64,000 nucleotides of DNA from Bacteroidetes bacterium MedPE-SWsnd-G1 (GTDB lineage Bacteria > Bacteroidota > Bacteroidia > Flavobacteriales > Flavobacteriaceae): assembly GCA_001874265.1 (NCBI GenBank), contig MPDD01000003.1, forward strand, positions 1 to 64,000, in the 5' to 3' direction. Shown one piece after another: positions 24,604-33,687 of this stretch; the first letter of the stretch is position 1; each line of letters begins with the position of its first letter. The translations under genes and the position numbers were made by a program. Under the pieces are notes generated by a model. That model saw only the letters and a list, made by a program, of their open reading frames with translations, was not told the origin of the DNA and searched no databases.

Positions 24604-25704
24604 ATGAGTGTACAAAGACACGACTGGACGAAAGAAGAAATATTAGCCATTTATAACAAACCAATGATGGAGTTGTTATATGACGCGGCAACCATACATA
24701 GGAAAAACCACGATCCAAATGTGGTACAAGTTTCAACATTATTATCGATTAAAACAGGTGGTTGTTCGGAAGACTGTGGCTATTGCCCACAGGCTGCACG
24801 TTATCACACAGGTGTAAAAGGTAATGACTTAATGAGTGTTGAAGAGGTTAAGCAAAAAGCATTACAGGCAAAGGCCGGAGGAAGTTCTAGAGTTTGTATG
24901 GGTGCAGCTTGGAGAAATGTAAAAGATGGACCAGAATTTGACGAAGTTTTGGAAATGGTTCGTGGAATTAACAAACTAGACATGGAGGTTTGTTGTACCT
25001 TAGGTATGATAACTGAAAATCAAGCAAAACGTTTGGCCGAAGCCGGGTTGTATGCTTATAATCACAACTTAGATTCATCTGAAGAATATTATAAGGAGGT
25101 AATTTCTACACGAGGTTATCAAGACAGATTAGACACTATTGATAATGTGCGTAAAACAAATGTAACTGTTTGTTCTGGTGGAATTATTGGTATGGGAGAA
25201 AATATTGAGGATAGAGCGGGGATGCTAGTAGCATTGTCAACTTTAAATCCACAACCGGAATCTACTCCTATCAATGCATTGGTGGCAGTAGAAGGAACGC
25301 CTTTAGAAGAGGAAAAGCCAGTAGAGATTTGGGAAATGATTCGAATGGTAGCAACTACTAGAATTGTTATGCCAGAGACTCAAGTTAGATTATCAGCAGG
25401 TAGAACTCAGATGAGTAAAGAAGGGCAAGCTATGTGTTTCTTTGCAGGAGCAAATTCAATTTTCGCAGGAAATAAATTATTAACGACTCCTAATCCAGAT
25501 GTAGATGAGGATATGAAATTGTTTAATTTGTTAGGAATGAATCCTCAAAAGCCATTTACTAAAAAAGTGCAACCGCAATCGGTTGAGGCAAAGGATTCTG
25601 AATATCAATCTTTAGGTGAAAAGCCAAAATGGACAAGACCTGAGCATAAGATTGAAAGAAATGAGGCAGCAAAAGAAAAAGGTAAAGAACTAAGAAATGC
25701 TTAG
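24604..25704 (+). CDS. bioB: Biotin synthase
   Basis: Radical SAM enzyme inserting sulfur into dethiobiotin. The 366-residue protein has the iron-sulfur motif CSEDCGYC (Cys54, Cys58, Cys61) followed by PQAARYHTG, and the conserved YNHNLDSSEEYY and RLSAGRTQM stretches. A lysine-rich 40-residue C-terminal tail is longer than in E. coli but common in this phylum. It ends in a bidirectional terminator. Confidence 0.97.
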   Translation: MSVQRHDWTKEEILAIYNKPMMELLYDAATIHRKNHDPNVVQVSTLLSIKTGGCSEDCGYCPQAARYHTGVKGNDLMSVEEVKQKALQAKAGGSSRVCMGAAWRNVKDGPEFDEVLEMVRGINKLDMEVCCTLGMITENQAKRLAEAGLYAYNHNLDSSEEYYKEVISTRGYQDRLDTIDNVRKTNVTVCSGGIIGMGENIEDRAGMLVALSTLNPQPESTPINALVAVEGTPLEEEKPVEIWEMIRMVATTRIVMPETQVRLSAGRTQMSKEGQAMCFFAGANSIFAGNKLLTTPNPDVDEDMKLFNLLGMNPQKPFTKKVQPQSVEAKDSEYQSLGEKPKWTRPEHKIERNEAAKEKGKELRNA

Positions 25705-25720
25705 TGCTTTACTATTATAA

Positions 25721-25757
25721 AACAAAAAACCCGAAGCCATGCTTCGGGTTTTTTGTT
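25721..25757. terminator. Bidirectional terminator, bioB / rseP
   Basis: Perfect 17-bp arms (25721-25737 and 25741-25757) have a 3-nt loop, a CCCGAAGC centre and A/T runs on both sides. It lies between convergent bioB and rseP. Confidence 0.92.
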
Positions 25758-25771
25758 TGTTATTTTATTTT

Positions 25772-27097
25772 CTAACTCCCCGTAAAGAGTTTGTAGATAT
25801 CGTTTCCGTTAGCTAAAATTAAAAGCCCCATTAAAAGAACGAAACCAGTAATTTGAGCATATTCTAAAAATTTATCACTTGGCTTCTTACCAGTAACCAT
25901 TTCCCAAAGCGTAAACATTACATGGCCTCCATCTAAAGCAGGAATCGGTAATAAGTTCATAAAACCTAACATGATAGATAAGAATGCTGTAATGCCCCAA
26001 AAAGCTTTCCAACTCCAAGTAGAAGGGAAAATATTTCCAATAGCAATAAATCCACCTACGCTAGTTGCACCTTTTTTAGTGAAGACATATTTAAATTGAG
26101 TCATATAATCTTTTAAAGTCCAAAAAGCTTTAGAAGTTCCTAAACTTAAACTTTCTCCAAAAGAAAAATCTCTTTGTGTTATTATTAAAACATCATCAAC
26201 TTCTGCAAATGGGCCAACACCTAATTTGTTTTCTTCATTTGGAGTAGCAGCAATAGTTTTTTCTGTTCCATTTCTAGAAACCGTAACACTTAAATCTTCA
26301 CCTTTATCTACAACAGAAGAAAATTCATCCCAATATTGTATTGGAGCTCCGTTAACAGCAACAATAACATCCCCTTTAAGTAATCCGACTTCAGCAGCAG
26401 GTTTTTCCGGAATAATAGTATCTATAATCGCAGCAAATCTTGGAGAAAAAGGAGTCATTACACCATTTTCCCACATAATTTGACCAATATCATTAGGAAT
26501 ACCAACGGTTTCTTTAGAACCGTCTAAATGCTGAACATCTATAGTAGTAACATCGCGTAAAAACAAGTGCTTGTTAACAACCATTACATCTTCTAATGGC
26601 TCTCCATTCATTTTTAACAATTGATCTCCATCTTGAAATCCATATTGCTTAAATGTTTCATGAACCGCAAATCCATTTTTCACATCACCAGGTTTCACTT
26701 GTTCTTCACCCCACACAGCAAAAACCATGATGTAGATTAAAAACCCTAAAATGAAGTTAACAACAACGCCACCTAACATAATAATTAAACGTTGCCATGC
26801 TGGTTTAGAACGAAATTCCCATGGTTGAGCTGGTTGTTTCATTTGCTCAGTATCCATGCTTTCATCAATCATACCGGATATTTTAACATACCCTCCAAGC
26901 GGTAACCAACCAATTCCGTATTCTGTGCCTCCTTTTTTAAAGGAGAACAATTTTTTACCCCATGCATCGAAAAACAAGTAAAATTTTTCAACACGGGTTT
27001 TAAATAATTTCGCAGGAATAAAGTGTCCTAATTCGTGAAGAACTATCAAAAATGACAAGCTTAAAAGGAACTGCGATGCTTTTATCAATATTTCCAT
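25772..27097 (-). CDS. rseP: Site-2 protease RseP
   Basis: Intramembrane zinc metalloprotease that cleaves transmembrane substrates such as anti-sigma factors and remnant signal peptides. The 441-residue protein has HELGH at residues 21-25 in the first helix and LDGGH near the C-terminus (PIPALDGGHVMF) as third zinc ligand. Two PDZ-like regions lie between. Helix spacing is normal for the M50 family. It has its own promoter, divergent from the SCO gene. Confidence 0.95.
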   Translation of the reverse strand: MEILIKASQFLLSLSFLIVLHELGHFIPAKLFKTRVEKFYLFFDAWGKKLFSFKKGGTEYGIGWLPLGGYVKISGMIDESMDTEQMKQPAQPWEFRSKPAWQRLIIMLGGVVVNFILGFLIYIMVFAVWGEEQVKPGDVKNGFAVHETFKQYGFQDGDQLLKMNGEPLEDVMVVNKHLFLRDVTTIDVQHLDGSKETVGIPNDIGQIMWENGVMTPFSPRFAAIIDTIIPEKPAAEVGLLKGDVIVAVNGAPIQYWDEFSSVVDKGEDLSVTVSRNGTEKTIAATPNEENKLGVGPFAEVDDVLIITQRDFSFGESLSLGTSKAFWTLKDYMTQFKYVFTKKGATSVGGFIAIGNIFPSTWSWKAFWGITAFLSIMLGFMNLLPIPALDGGHVMFTLWEMVTGKKPSDKFLEYAQITGFVLLMGLLILANGNDIYKLFTGS

Positions 27098-27126
27098 AAA
27101 GTCTCTTTCTTAATCTAAAAAACGCA

Positions 27127-27134
27127 CAAATGTA
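27127..27134 (-). promoter_or_regulatory. -7 box of rseP
   Basis: The minus strand reads TACATTTG, a full TAnnTTTG match, 29 bp before the rseP start. Confidence 0.55.
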
Positions 27135-27229
27135 CTATTTTATATACAGCTATGAAACACTCTTTTATGCTTCTTAAAGTATTTAACAATTAATTAGTAG
27201 GAGTTAGACGAAATACGTTACGAATATTT

Positions 27230-27237
27230 TAAATTTG
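27230..27237 (+). promoter_or_regulatory. -7 box of the SCO gene
   Basis: TAAATTTG, a full TAnnTTTG match, ends 8 bp before the start codon. The mRNA leader should be only a few nucleotides long. Confidence 0.55.
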
Positions 27238-27245
27238 CAGTCACG

Positions 27246-27926
27246 ATGAATCTATCTTTTTTTAAAAAATCGCTCCCTACTTTGGTGATCATGGCCGTGT
27301 TTTCAGTCTTTATGATTTGGGCTATTTATTCTATTTTAAATCCAGATAAACGTTTACCGGTTTTTAATCCTGCCGATGTAAATCCAAGATTGGTAGATGA
27401 TGAGGTAAGGCATATAAGAAATGATCATACCATTGCCAATTTTTCATTAATCAATCAAAACGGAGAAAACATAACGCAAGAAGATTATAAGGATAAGATT
27501 TATGTCGCTGATTTTTTCTTTACACGGTGTCAGACCATTTGTCCGATTATGACCAATAATATGATAAAAGTACAAGAGGCATTTAAAAATGATCCTGATA
27601 TTATGTTATTGTCACATTCAGTTACTCCCGCTATGGATAGCATTCCGGTTTTACGAGACTATGCCGATATGAAAGGTGTTGACGATAAAAAATGGCATGT
27701 AACTACTGGAGATAAAAAGCACATTTATAACTTGGCTCGTAAGAGTTATTTTGCGGTTGTAGATGAAGGAGATGGTGGCGTACAAGATTTTATTCACACA
27801 GAGAATTTTGTACTGATAGATAAAAAAAGACAGATTCGTGGATATTATGATGGAACAAGTTCTGAAGAAATGGAACTGTTAATTCAGGATATAAGAATAC
27901 TTCAAGATGAATTTAAAAAGAAGTGA
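27246..27926 (+). CDS. SCO1/SenC copper chaperone
   Basis: Delivers copper or acts as a thiol reductase for the CuA centre of cytochrome oxidase. The 226-residue protein has one N-terminal membrane helix (about 10-30) and a thioredoxin fold with the copper-binding CQTIC (Cys95, Cys99) and His184. All three copper ligands are present. It could also serve the CuA site of NosZ, although it is 24 kb from the nos operon. It is transcribed towards feoAB, 63 bp away, but feoA has its own promoter. Confidence 0.93.
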   Translation: MNLSFFKKSLPTLVIMAVFSVFMIWAIYSILNPDKRLPVFNPADVNPRLVDDEVRHIRNDHTIANFSLINQNGENITQEDYKDKIYVADFFFTRCQTICPIMTNNMIKVQEAFKNDPDIMLLSHSVTPAMDSIPVLRDYADMKGVDDKKWHVTTGDKKHIYNLARKSYFAVVDEGDGGVQDFIHTENFVLIDKKRQIRGYYDGTSSEEMELLIQDIRILQDEFKKK

Positions 27927-27958
27927 TAATTGTCACACTTTAGAATGGTTCTAATTAG

Positions 27959-27985
27959 TATATTTGTCTCCTAATTTAGAGACAA
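27959..27985 (+). promoter_or_regulatory. feoAB promoter with palindromic operator
   Basis: A -7 box TATATTTG (27959-27966) overlaps the perfect inverted repeat TTGTCTC-N8-GAGACAA (27964-27985), whose centre is again symmetric (CTAA-T-TTAG). The site covers the expected transcription start near 27972, as for a repressor. It does not resemble a Fur box or the mntR palindrome. Confidence 0.6.
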
Positions 27986-27989
27986 CTGC

Positions 27990-28229
27990 ATGCATACAAT
28001 TGCAACTTTGCGAAAAGGAGAAAAAGGAATAATTCAAGAATTTGAGATTGAGGCCATTCCTTTAAAATTAGTCGAAATGGGCTGTCTGCCAGGAAGCGTG
28101 GTTGAATTGGTACAATTTGCACCATTTAACGACCCATTATACATTAATATTGATGGAAGTTATGTGTCGATTCGTAAAGAGACCGCAGTTCAAATTTCAA
28201 TTCAAAAAATAGCCGAATCCAATTTATGA
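27990..28229 (+). CDS. feoA: FeoA domain protein
   Basis: A 79-residue SH3-like cytoplasmic protein that supports FeoB. It has the typical VEMGCLPGSVVELVQFAPFNDP stretch, shortened here to its LPGS and DP landmarks, and covers the whole FeoA domain without fusion. It overlaps feoB by 4 bp (ATGA) and is preceded by a promoter-operator. Confidence 0.93.
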   Translation: MHTIATLRKGEKGIIQEFEIEAIPLKLVEMGCLPGSVVELVQFAPFNDPLYINIDGSYVSIRKETAVQISIQKIAESNL

Positions 28230-30334
28230 GTACTGAAGTTTTAAAAGTCGCATTAATTGGAAATCCAAATACAGGAAAAACATCCGTTTTTAATCACTTA
28301 ACTGGTCTTAATCAGCAGGTAGGGAATTATCCTGGAATTACCGTTGAGAAGAAAGTAGGTTATTGTAAACTATCTCGCCATAAAAAGGCAAAAATCATTG
28401 ATTTACCTGGAACATATAGTCTTAACGCTTCGTCGTTAGATGAAAGTGTGGTGATTGAATTGTTAATGAATAAGAACGATGAAAATTACCCCGACGTTGC
28501 AGTTGTTGTTACTGAAGTTGAGAATTTAAAGCGTAATTTATTACTCTTTACACAGATAAAAGATTTAGAGATTCCGACAATCTTGGTTATAAACATGTCG
28601 GATAGAATGAAACGAAAGGGAATTTCTTTAGATATTCCATTACTTGAAAAAGAACTAAAAACAAAAATTGTTTTAGCAAGTTCTAGAAAGAATGAAGGGA
28701 TTGAGGAATTGAAGAGCGCATTGTTAGAGTATAGATCTTTAAACAATGATATATCATTAGACACCGCCAATATAGATCCTGCCTATTTTAAAAGGTTGGC
28801 AACAACTTTTCCTAATCAATCATTGTACAAATTATGGTTGGTCATAACACAAGATGTCAACTTTGGAAAAATTGATAAGAACCGTATGAGTGGTGAGTTC
28901 TCATTTGAAACGAAATCAAATTCGGAACTCAAAAAATTACAACATAGAGAAACCATTTTACGGTATAAATTTATAAACGACATCCTTAAGAAAGGTTATA
29001 TTGTAGATAAGGAAAAGGCGACAGATTTACGAAGTAGATTGGATAAAGTCCTTACACATAAAGTATTTGGTTATGTCATTTTCTTCGCGATTCTATTGTT
29101 AATATTTCAAATGCTGTTCGATTGGAGTAGTATTCCAATGGACTTTATTGATGCATCTTTTGCTTCGATGGCCGATTGGGTAAAAGACAATTTACCAGCA
29201 GGTATGTTTACAGATTTATTGGCTGATGGGGTGATTTCTGGTTTAGGCGGAATCGTAATATTTGTTCCTCAAATTGCCTTTCTGTTTTTATTTATTTCCT
29301 TACTTGAGGAGAGTGGTTATATGAGTCGTGTGGTGTTTTTAATGGATAGAACCATGCGAAGATTTGGATTGAGTGGTAAAAGTGTAGTGCCATTAATTTC
29401 TGGTACAGCATGTGCGATTCCTGCAGTTATGGCTACAAGAAATATTGAGAGTTGGAAAGAACGTTTAATTACTATTTTGGTAACACCGTTTACTACATGT
29501 TCTGCAAGGTTGCCTGTCTATGCCATTTTAATCGCTTTGGTAATTCCAGATATTCCTGTTCTTGGAATATTTAATGCGCAAGGATTGACATTAATGTTTA
29601 TGTATTTATTAGGGTTTGCATCTGCAATTACGGCGGCGTTTATTTTAAATAAAACACTTAAAATTAAAAGCAAGTCATATTTCGTAGTTGAAATGCCGAA
29701 TTATAAGATGCCGTTGTTTAAGAATGTTGCCATAAACGTAGTAGAAAAAACAAAAACCTTCTTAGTAGATGCCGGTAAAATAATTCTTTCAATTTCAATT
29801 ATCCTTTGGTTTTTAGCGTCATTTGGACCTGGTGAAAAATTTAACAATGCTGAAGAAATTATTACAGAAAAGGTTGTAAATCAAAATCTGTCAGAATTAG
29901 AGTTAGAAGATAAAATAGCAGCATATAAATTAGAAAATTCTTATATAGGAATTGCAGGTAAGACTATTGAGCCTGTAATTCAACCTTTGGGATATGATTG
30001 GAAAATAGGAATTGCTTTGATTACCTCATTTGCAGCCAGAGAGGTCTTTGTTGGAACGCTTGCCACAATTTATAGTGTAGGAAGTGCAGATGAGGAAGAT
30101 GGAACCATTAAAGAACGAATGGCGGCAGAAACAGACGAAAACGGACTCAAAATATTTACCTTAGCAAGTGGTATCTCTTTATTGTTGTTTTATGCTTTTG
30201 CAATGCAATGTATGGCAACCTTGGCAATTGTAAAACGAGAAACAAATAGTTGGAGATGGCCAATTGTTCAATTGATTGGAATGAGTTCTATTGCTTATAT
30301 AGCAGCCTTAATTGCTTTTCAATTATTGAATTAA
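28226..30334 (+). CDS. feoB: Ferrous iron transporter FeoB
   Basis: A 702-residue GTP-driven Fe(II) permease. The N-terminal G domain has the P-loop GNPNTGKTS (12-20) and G3 DLPGTYSL. A helical linker follows, then the membrane part with the two Gate motifs, the first containing the conserved cysteine in SGTACAIPAVMATR. Start and stop are coupled to feoA and, 15 bp on, to a SemiSWEET gene. The small Cys-rich partner often found next to feoB is not here but at 19.5 kb. Confidence 0.96.
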   Translation: MSTEVLKVALIGNPNTGKTSVFNHLTGLNQQVGNYPGITVEKKVGYCKLSRHKKAKIIDLPGTYSLNASSLDESVVIELLMNKNDENYPDVAVVVTEVENLKRNLLLFTQIKDLEIPTILVINMSDRMKRKGISLDIPLLEKELKTKIVLASSRKNEGIEELKSALLEYRSLNNDISLDTANIDPAYFKRLATTFPNQSLYKLWLVITQDVNFGKIDKNRMSGEFSFETKSNSELKKLQHRETILRYKFINDILKKGYIVDKEKATDLRSRLDKVLTHKVFGYVIFFAILLLIFQMLFDWSSIPMDFIDASFASMADWVKDNLPAGMFTDLLADGVISGLGGIVIFVPQIAFLFLFISLLEESGYMSRVVFLMDRTMRRFGLSGKSVVPLISGTACAIPAVMATRNIESWKERLITILVTPFTTCSARLPVYAILIALVIPDIPVLGIFNAQGLTLMFMYLLGFASAITAAFILNKTLKIKSKSYFVVEMPNYKMPLFKNVAINVVEKTKTFLVDAGKIILSISIILWFLASFGPGEKFNNAEEIITEKVVNQNLSELELEDKIAAYKLENSYIGIAGKTIEPVIQPLGYDWKIGIALITSFAAREVFVGTLATIYSVGSADEEDGTIKERMAAETDENGLKIFTLASGISLLLFYAFAMQCMATLAIVKRETNSWRWPIVQLIGMSSIAYIAALIAFQLLN

Positions 30335-30349
30335 AAGAGTATTGTAATT

Positions 30350-30613
30350 ATGGAATTTAATATAGAAATAATAGGATTACTAGCCGCTGTTTTAACTACG
30401 TCTTCATTTGTGCCACAAGCCTTTAAAATATGGAATACTAAAGAAGTTAAGGATGTTTCTTTAACAATGTATATTGCGATGTTTATTGGTATTTGTTTGT
30501 GGTTTTATTATGGTGTGCATATTGATAGTTTATCTATAATTCTTGCAAATTTAGCCTCTGGAATTATTGTATTGAGTATTCTCCTTTTTAAGGTGCGCTA
30601 CACTAAAAAATAA
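30350..30613 (+). CDS. SemiSWEET-type small transporter
   Basis: An 87-residue protein with three membrane helices and the PQ-loop signature FVPQAFKIW in the first helix, followed by conserved Trp and Tyr residues (LWFYYGV). SemiSWEETs dimerise to form a sugar pore. It lies 15 bp after feoB and probably shares its transcript. A sugar role next to iron uptake is not obvious, and the substrate is unknown. Confidence 0.88.
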   Translation: MEFNIEIIGLLAAVLTTSSFVPQAFKIWNTKEVKDVSLTMYIAMFIGICLWFYYGVHIDSLSIILANLASGIIVLSILLFKVRYTKK

Positions 30614-30644
30614 TGAAATGATGTCGGAGGTGGTTGCATCTCGA

Positions 30645-30682
30645 CAAGGTCATTGTTTTTTGCAAATTGCTAAATGACCTTG
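30645..30682 (+). terminator. Probable terminator after feoAB-SemiSWEET
   Basis: Perfect 10-bp arms (30645-30654 and 30673-30682, CAAGGTCATT/AATGACCTTG) have an 18-nt loop, followed by a T-rich stretch. Confidence 0.6.
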
Positions 30683-30717
30683 GTTAATTTTATTATTTTT
30701 ACCTAAATGTTCGTTAC

Positions 30718-32157
30718 ATGTTAAAAAGAAGACTCTCTTTACAAAATCGTGTTTTTCTCGCTATGGTTGCCTTAGTAGTAATGGCTTCAGTTTTAATAGC
30801 ATTGGTAACAATTTTTCAATATAACGAACAGGCACAAGAGTATAATACGGGTCGTTTTGAAAGGAAAGAAACCGCGATAAGAAAGCACATCAATTTTGAA
30901 ATGCGCAATTCTTCATTTCCAATAAAAGGAGAATTTTTATTACCGATGTTTCAATCTAGTATAAAAGAAATTTCTGATGTACATAATTTAGAGGTTGAGA
31001 TTTATGATTTACAAGGAAATTTTATCATTTCATCTAATGATGATATTAAAACAGGTACTATTTCAGAATATGTGTTTAATGAACTATCTACAACTATAGA
31101 TCATCGCTTTGTTTCAAGAGCAGAGAAAGATGGTATTGAATTTCAGTCATCTTATACATACTTGTTAGATGATTCTTTAAAGAGAATTGGAATCTTGCAT
31201 TTACCTTATCTAGAAGATAGTTCTGCTTTAAGCAGAGAACTGAGAGAGTTTCTTTCGAGGTTGGCTGTTGGTTTCTTAATTATGTTTGCATTTGGTTTAG
31301 CCTTGGCTTATTTTATATCAAGTTATATAACACGTTCTATTAAAACGGTAAGTGATAAAATAAGTCAGACTGCTATTCACAAGCGGAATGAAAAAATTGT
31401 GTTGAATGATGCGAGCAAAGAGATTCATAATTTGGTCGATTCTTACAATAGAATGATTGATGATTTGGAGGAAAGTGCTGTAAAGTTGGCGCAAAATGAA
31501 AGAGAAGAAGCATGGCGAGAAATGGCGAAACAAGTGGCCCATGAAATTAAGAACCCATTGACCCCGATGCGTCTAACGGTGCAGAGTTTTGAACGTAAGT
31601 TTGATCCTGCTGATCCTAATATTGATCAAAAATTAAAAGAATACAGCAATTCATTAATTCAGCAGATTGATGTGATGAGTAGTATTGCTTCTGCATTTTC
31701 GGATTTCGCAAAAATGCCAACTCAGAAAAGAGAAGAGATCAATCTTGTTGAAGTCATTAAGAATGCTATGGAAATTTTTCCAGAATCGTATATTTCATTT
31801 TCATGTGAAGAAAATGAGATTATGGCAAATCTGGATAAAATGCAAATAATTAGAGTTGTAACTAATTTGGTAAAAAATTCCATTCAGGCAACGGAAACCA
31901 TTGAAAATCCAAAAATTGAAGTCGCGCTTTTAAATGAGGAGAGTGGAATTCAATTAAAGGTAACTGATAATGGAAAAGGAATTTCTACTGAAGTAAGCGA
32001 AATGGTATTTGAGCCTAAATTCACGACAAAGTCAAGTGGAATGGGACTTGGGCTACCAATGATAAAAAATATTATCGAAGCGTATAATGGATCTATTTCA
32101 TTTACGTCTAAAAAAGAAATTGGAACAGAATTTATAGTAACATTACCTAAAGAATAA
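30718..32157 (+). CDS. NtrY-like membrane sensor histidine kinase
   Basis: A 479-residue kinase: TM1 about 11-33, a periplasmic sensor (34-180), TM2 about 181-203, a HAMP-like region, a dimerisation domain with phospho-acceptor His275 in QVAHEIKNPLTPMRL, and a catalytic domain with N-box NLVKNSIQA, DNGKGIS and GMGLGLPM. The KNPLTPM form of the H-box is typical of the NtrY branch. No response regulator gene is adjacent. Its stop overlaps the next start by one base (TAATG), so it is coupled to a crotonase. Confidence 0.92.
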   Translation: MLKRRLSLQNRVFLAMVALVVMASVLIALVTIFQYNEQAQEYNTGRFERKETAIRKHINFEMRNSSFPIKGEFLLPMFQSSIKEISDVHNLEVEIYDLQGNFIISSNDDIKTGTISEYVFNELSTTIDHRFVSRAEKDGIEFQSSYTYLLDDSLKRIGILHLPYLEDSSALSRELREFLSRLAVGFLIMFAFGLALAYFISSYITRSIKTVSDKISQTAIHKRNEKIVLNDASKEIHNLVDSYNRMIDDLEESAVKLAQNEREEAWREMAKQVAHEIKNPLTPMRLTVQSFERKFDPADPNIDQKLKEYSNSLIQQIDVMSSIASAFSDFAKMPTQKREEINLVEVIKNAMEIFPESYISFSCEENEIMANLDKMQIIRVVTNLVKNSIQATETIENPKIEVALLNEESGIQLKVTDNGKGISTEVSEMVFEPKFTTKSSGMGLGLPMIKNIIEAYNGSISFTSKKEIGTEFIVTLPKE

Positions 32158-32930
32158 TGGAATACAAGAATATTATTTTAGAACAGAACGGAAAAGTTTT
32201 AACAATTTTAATAGACAGGCCAAAGCAACTAAATGCTTTAAACATACCTACAATTTTAGAATTGCATAATGCTTTAGCAGATGCAAACATGGATAAAAAT
32301 ATTCGTGCAATTATAATTTCAGGTGGAGGTACACGTGCCTTTGTTGCTGGAGCGGACATCAAGGAATTTGCTCATTTTGATGGAGAGCAAGGCCAAACTT
32401 TAGCTAAAAACGGACATGATCTGTTATTCAATTTTGTGGAGAACTTAAGTACACCAGTAATTGCAGCGATAAATGGTTTTGCTTTGGGAGGTGGTCTGGA
32501 ATTGGCGATGTCGGCTCATTTCAGAATTGCCAGTGATAACGCTAAAATGGGATTGCCAGAAGTATCATTAGGTGTAATTCCGGGATATGGAGGAACGCAA
32601 CGTTTACCACAATTAATTGGTAAGGGTAGAGCCATGGAATTAATTCTAACAGCTAATATGCTAACCGCTGAAGAAGCAAAAGAATGTGGCCTAGTAAATC
32701 ATGTAGTACCTCAAGAAGAACTATTGCCCTTAGCACAAAAATTAGCGTCTAAAATCGCATCTAATTCGGGTCAGGCCATTGCTACTGCCATTGAAACAGT
32801 AAATGCACAGTCAGATAAAAAAACGAATGGATATAAAAAGGAGATAAAGAATTTTGGTAAGTGTTTCGACACCAAAGAATTTACCGAAGGTACTTCTGCG
32901 TTTCTAGAAAAACGAAAGCCTAGTTTTTAA
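32157..32930 (+). CDS. Enoyl-CoA hydratase/isomerase family protein
   Basis: A 257-residue crotonase. The oxyanion-hole stretches are AFVAGADIKEFA and NGFALGGGLELAMSAH, and the two catalytic glutamates are visible in GGGLELA and GLPEVSLGVIPGYGG. It is therefore likely an active enoyl-CoA hydratase of fatty acid or amino acid breakdown. It is translationally coupled to the kinase upstream and faces the HD phosphohydrolase, with a perfect palindrome between them. Confidence 0.92.
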   Translation: MEYKNIILEQNGKVLTILIDRPKQLNALNIPTILELHNALADANMDKNIRAIIISGGGTRAFVAGADIKEFAHFDGEQGQTLAKNGHDLLFNFVENLSTPVIAAINGFALGGGLELAMSAHFRIASDNAKMGLPEVSLGVIPGYGGTQRLPQLIGKGRAMELILTANMLTAEEAKECGLVNHVVPQEELLPLAQKLASKIASNSGQAIATAIETVNAQSDKKTNGYKKEIKNFGKCFDTKEFTEGTSAFLEKRKPSF

Positions 32931-32940
32931 TTATGAATTT

Positions 32941-32962
32941 ATAATTACGAATTCGTAATTAT
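32941..32962. other. 22-bp perfect palindrome between convergent genes
   Basis: A gapless palindrome centred on GAATTC. It overlaps the stop codon of the HD gene and begins 11 bp after the crotonase stop. It is AT-rich without a strong T-run; a weak bidirectional terminator or a protein site are both possible. Confidence 0.45.
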
Positions 32963-33624
32963 TTTAAACCGTTCCACTCGGCATAAAATTGCTCTAGATA
33001 CTGCTCCATAAAAACATGTCTCTCAGCGGCGATTCGAGACCCTGTTGAGGTGTTCATTTTATCTTTAAGTAACAGCAATTTTTCATAAAAATGGTTAATT
33101 GTTGGGGCATCTGATTTTTTGTATTCCTCTTTGCTCATGTTTAAATTAGGAGGAACACTTGGATCGTACATGCCTCTGTTTTTAAATCCACCATAATTAA
33201 AACATCGAGCAATACCCACAGCACCAATAGCATCTAGCCTATCTGCGTCTTGAACAACCGCCAATTCAGGATTCATTTGCACCTTAAATGAAAGATTCAA
33301 TGAATTTTTATAGGAGATATTTTCAATGATAAAAACAACTTGGTCAATTACAGATGAAGCTACATTTTGAGTTTGTAAAAATTCAGTTGCAACGCTTGGG
33401 CCAACAGTTTCATCACCATCATAAAATTTAGCATCTGCTATATCATGTAATAAAGCGCCAAGAGCAACAATGAAATCATCAACATTCTCATTCTTTGCAA
33501 TAAGTTTGGCATTGTTAAACACCCTTAGGATGTGAAACCAATCATGTCCGCCTTCCGCATTTTTAAGTGTTTCTTTTACGAAAGTAATGGTGTTTTCTAT
33601 GATAGAATTTTGTTCTGAAGTCAT
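32959..33624 (-). CDS. HD-domain phosphohydrolase
   Basis: A 221-residue cytoplasmic protein of the YedJ/YpgQ type with metal ligands in order: His31 (HDWFHILRV), His60-Asp61 (ALLHDIADAKF) and the later aspartate in QDADRLDAIG. Relatives hydrolyse nucleotides or nucleotide-like phosphates; the substrate here is unknown. It is expressed downstream of the bacilliredoxin gene but separated from it by a terminator. Confidence 0.9.
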   Translation of the reverse strand: MTSEQNSIIENTITFVKETLKNAEGGHDWFHILRVFNNAKLIAKNENVDDFIVALGALLHDIADAKFYDGDETVGPSVATEFLQTQNVASSVIDQVVFIIENISYKNSLNLSFKVQMNPELAVVQDADRLDAIGAVGIARCFNYGGFKNRGMYDPSVPPNLNMSKEEYKKSDAPTINHFYEKLLLLKDKMNTSTGSRIAAERHVFMEQYLEQFYAEWNGLK

Positions 33625-33637
33625 CGTATAAAAATAA

Positions 33638-33666
33638 AAAATCCATTCAGAAATTGAATGGATTTT
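33638..33666 (-). terminator. Terminator after the bacilliredoxin gene
   Basis: Perfect 12-bp arms (33638-33649 and 33655-33666) have a 5-nt loop. On the minus strand a T-rich run follows. Confidence 0.85.
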
Positions 33667-33687
33667 AAAAGTTTTTTGAAGTGTTTC

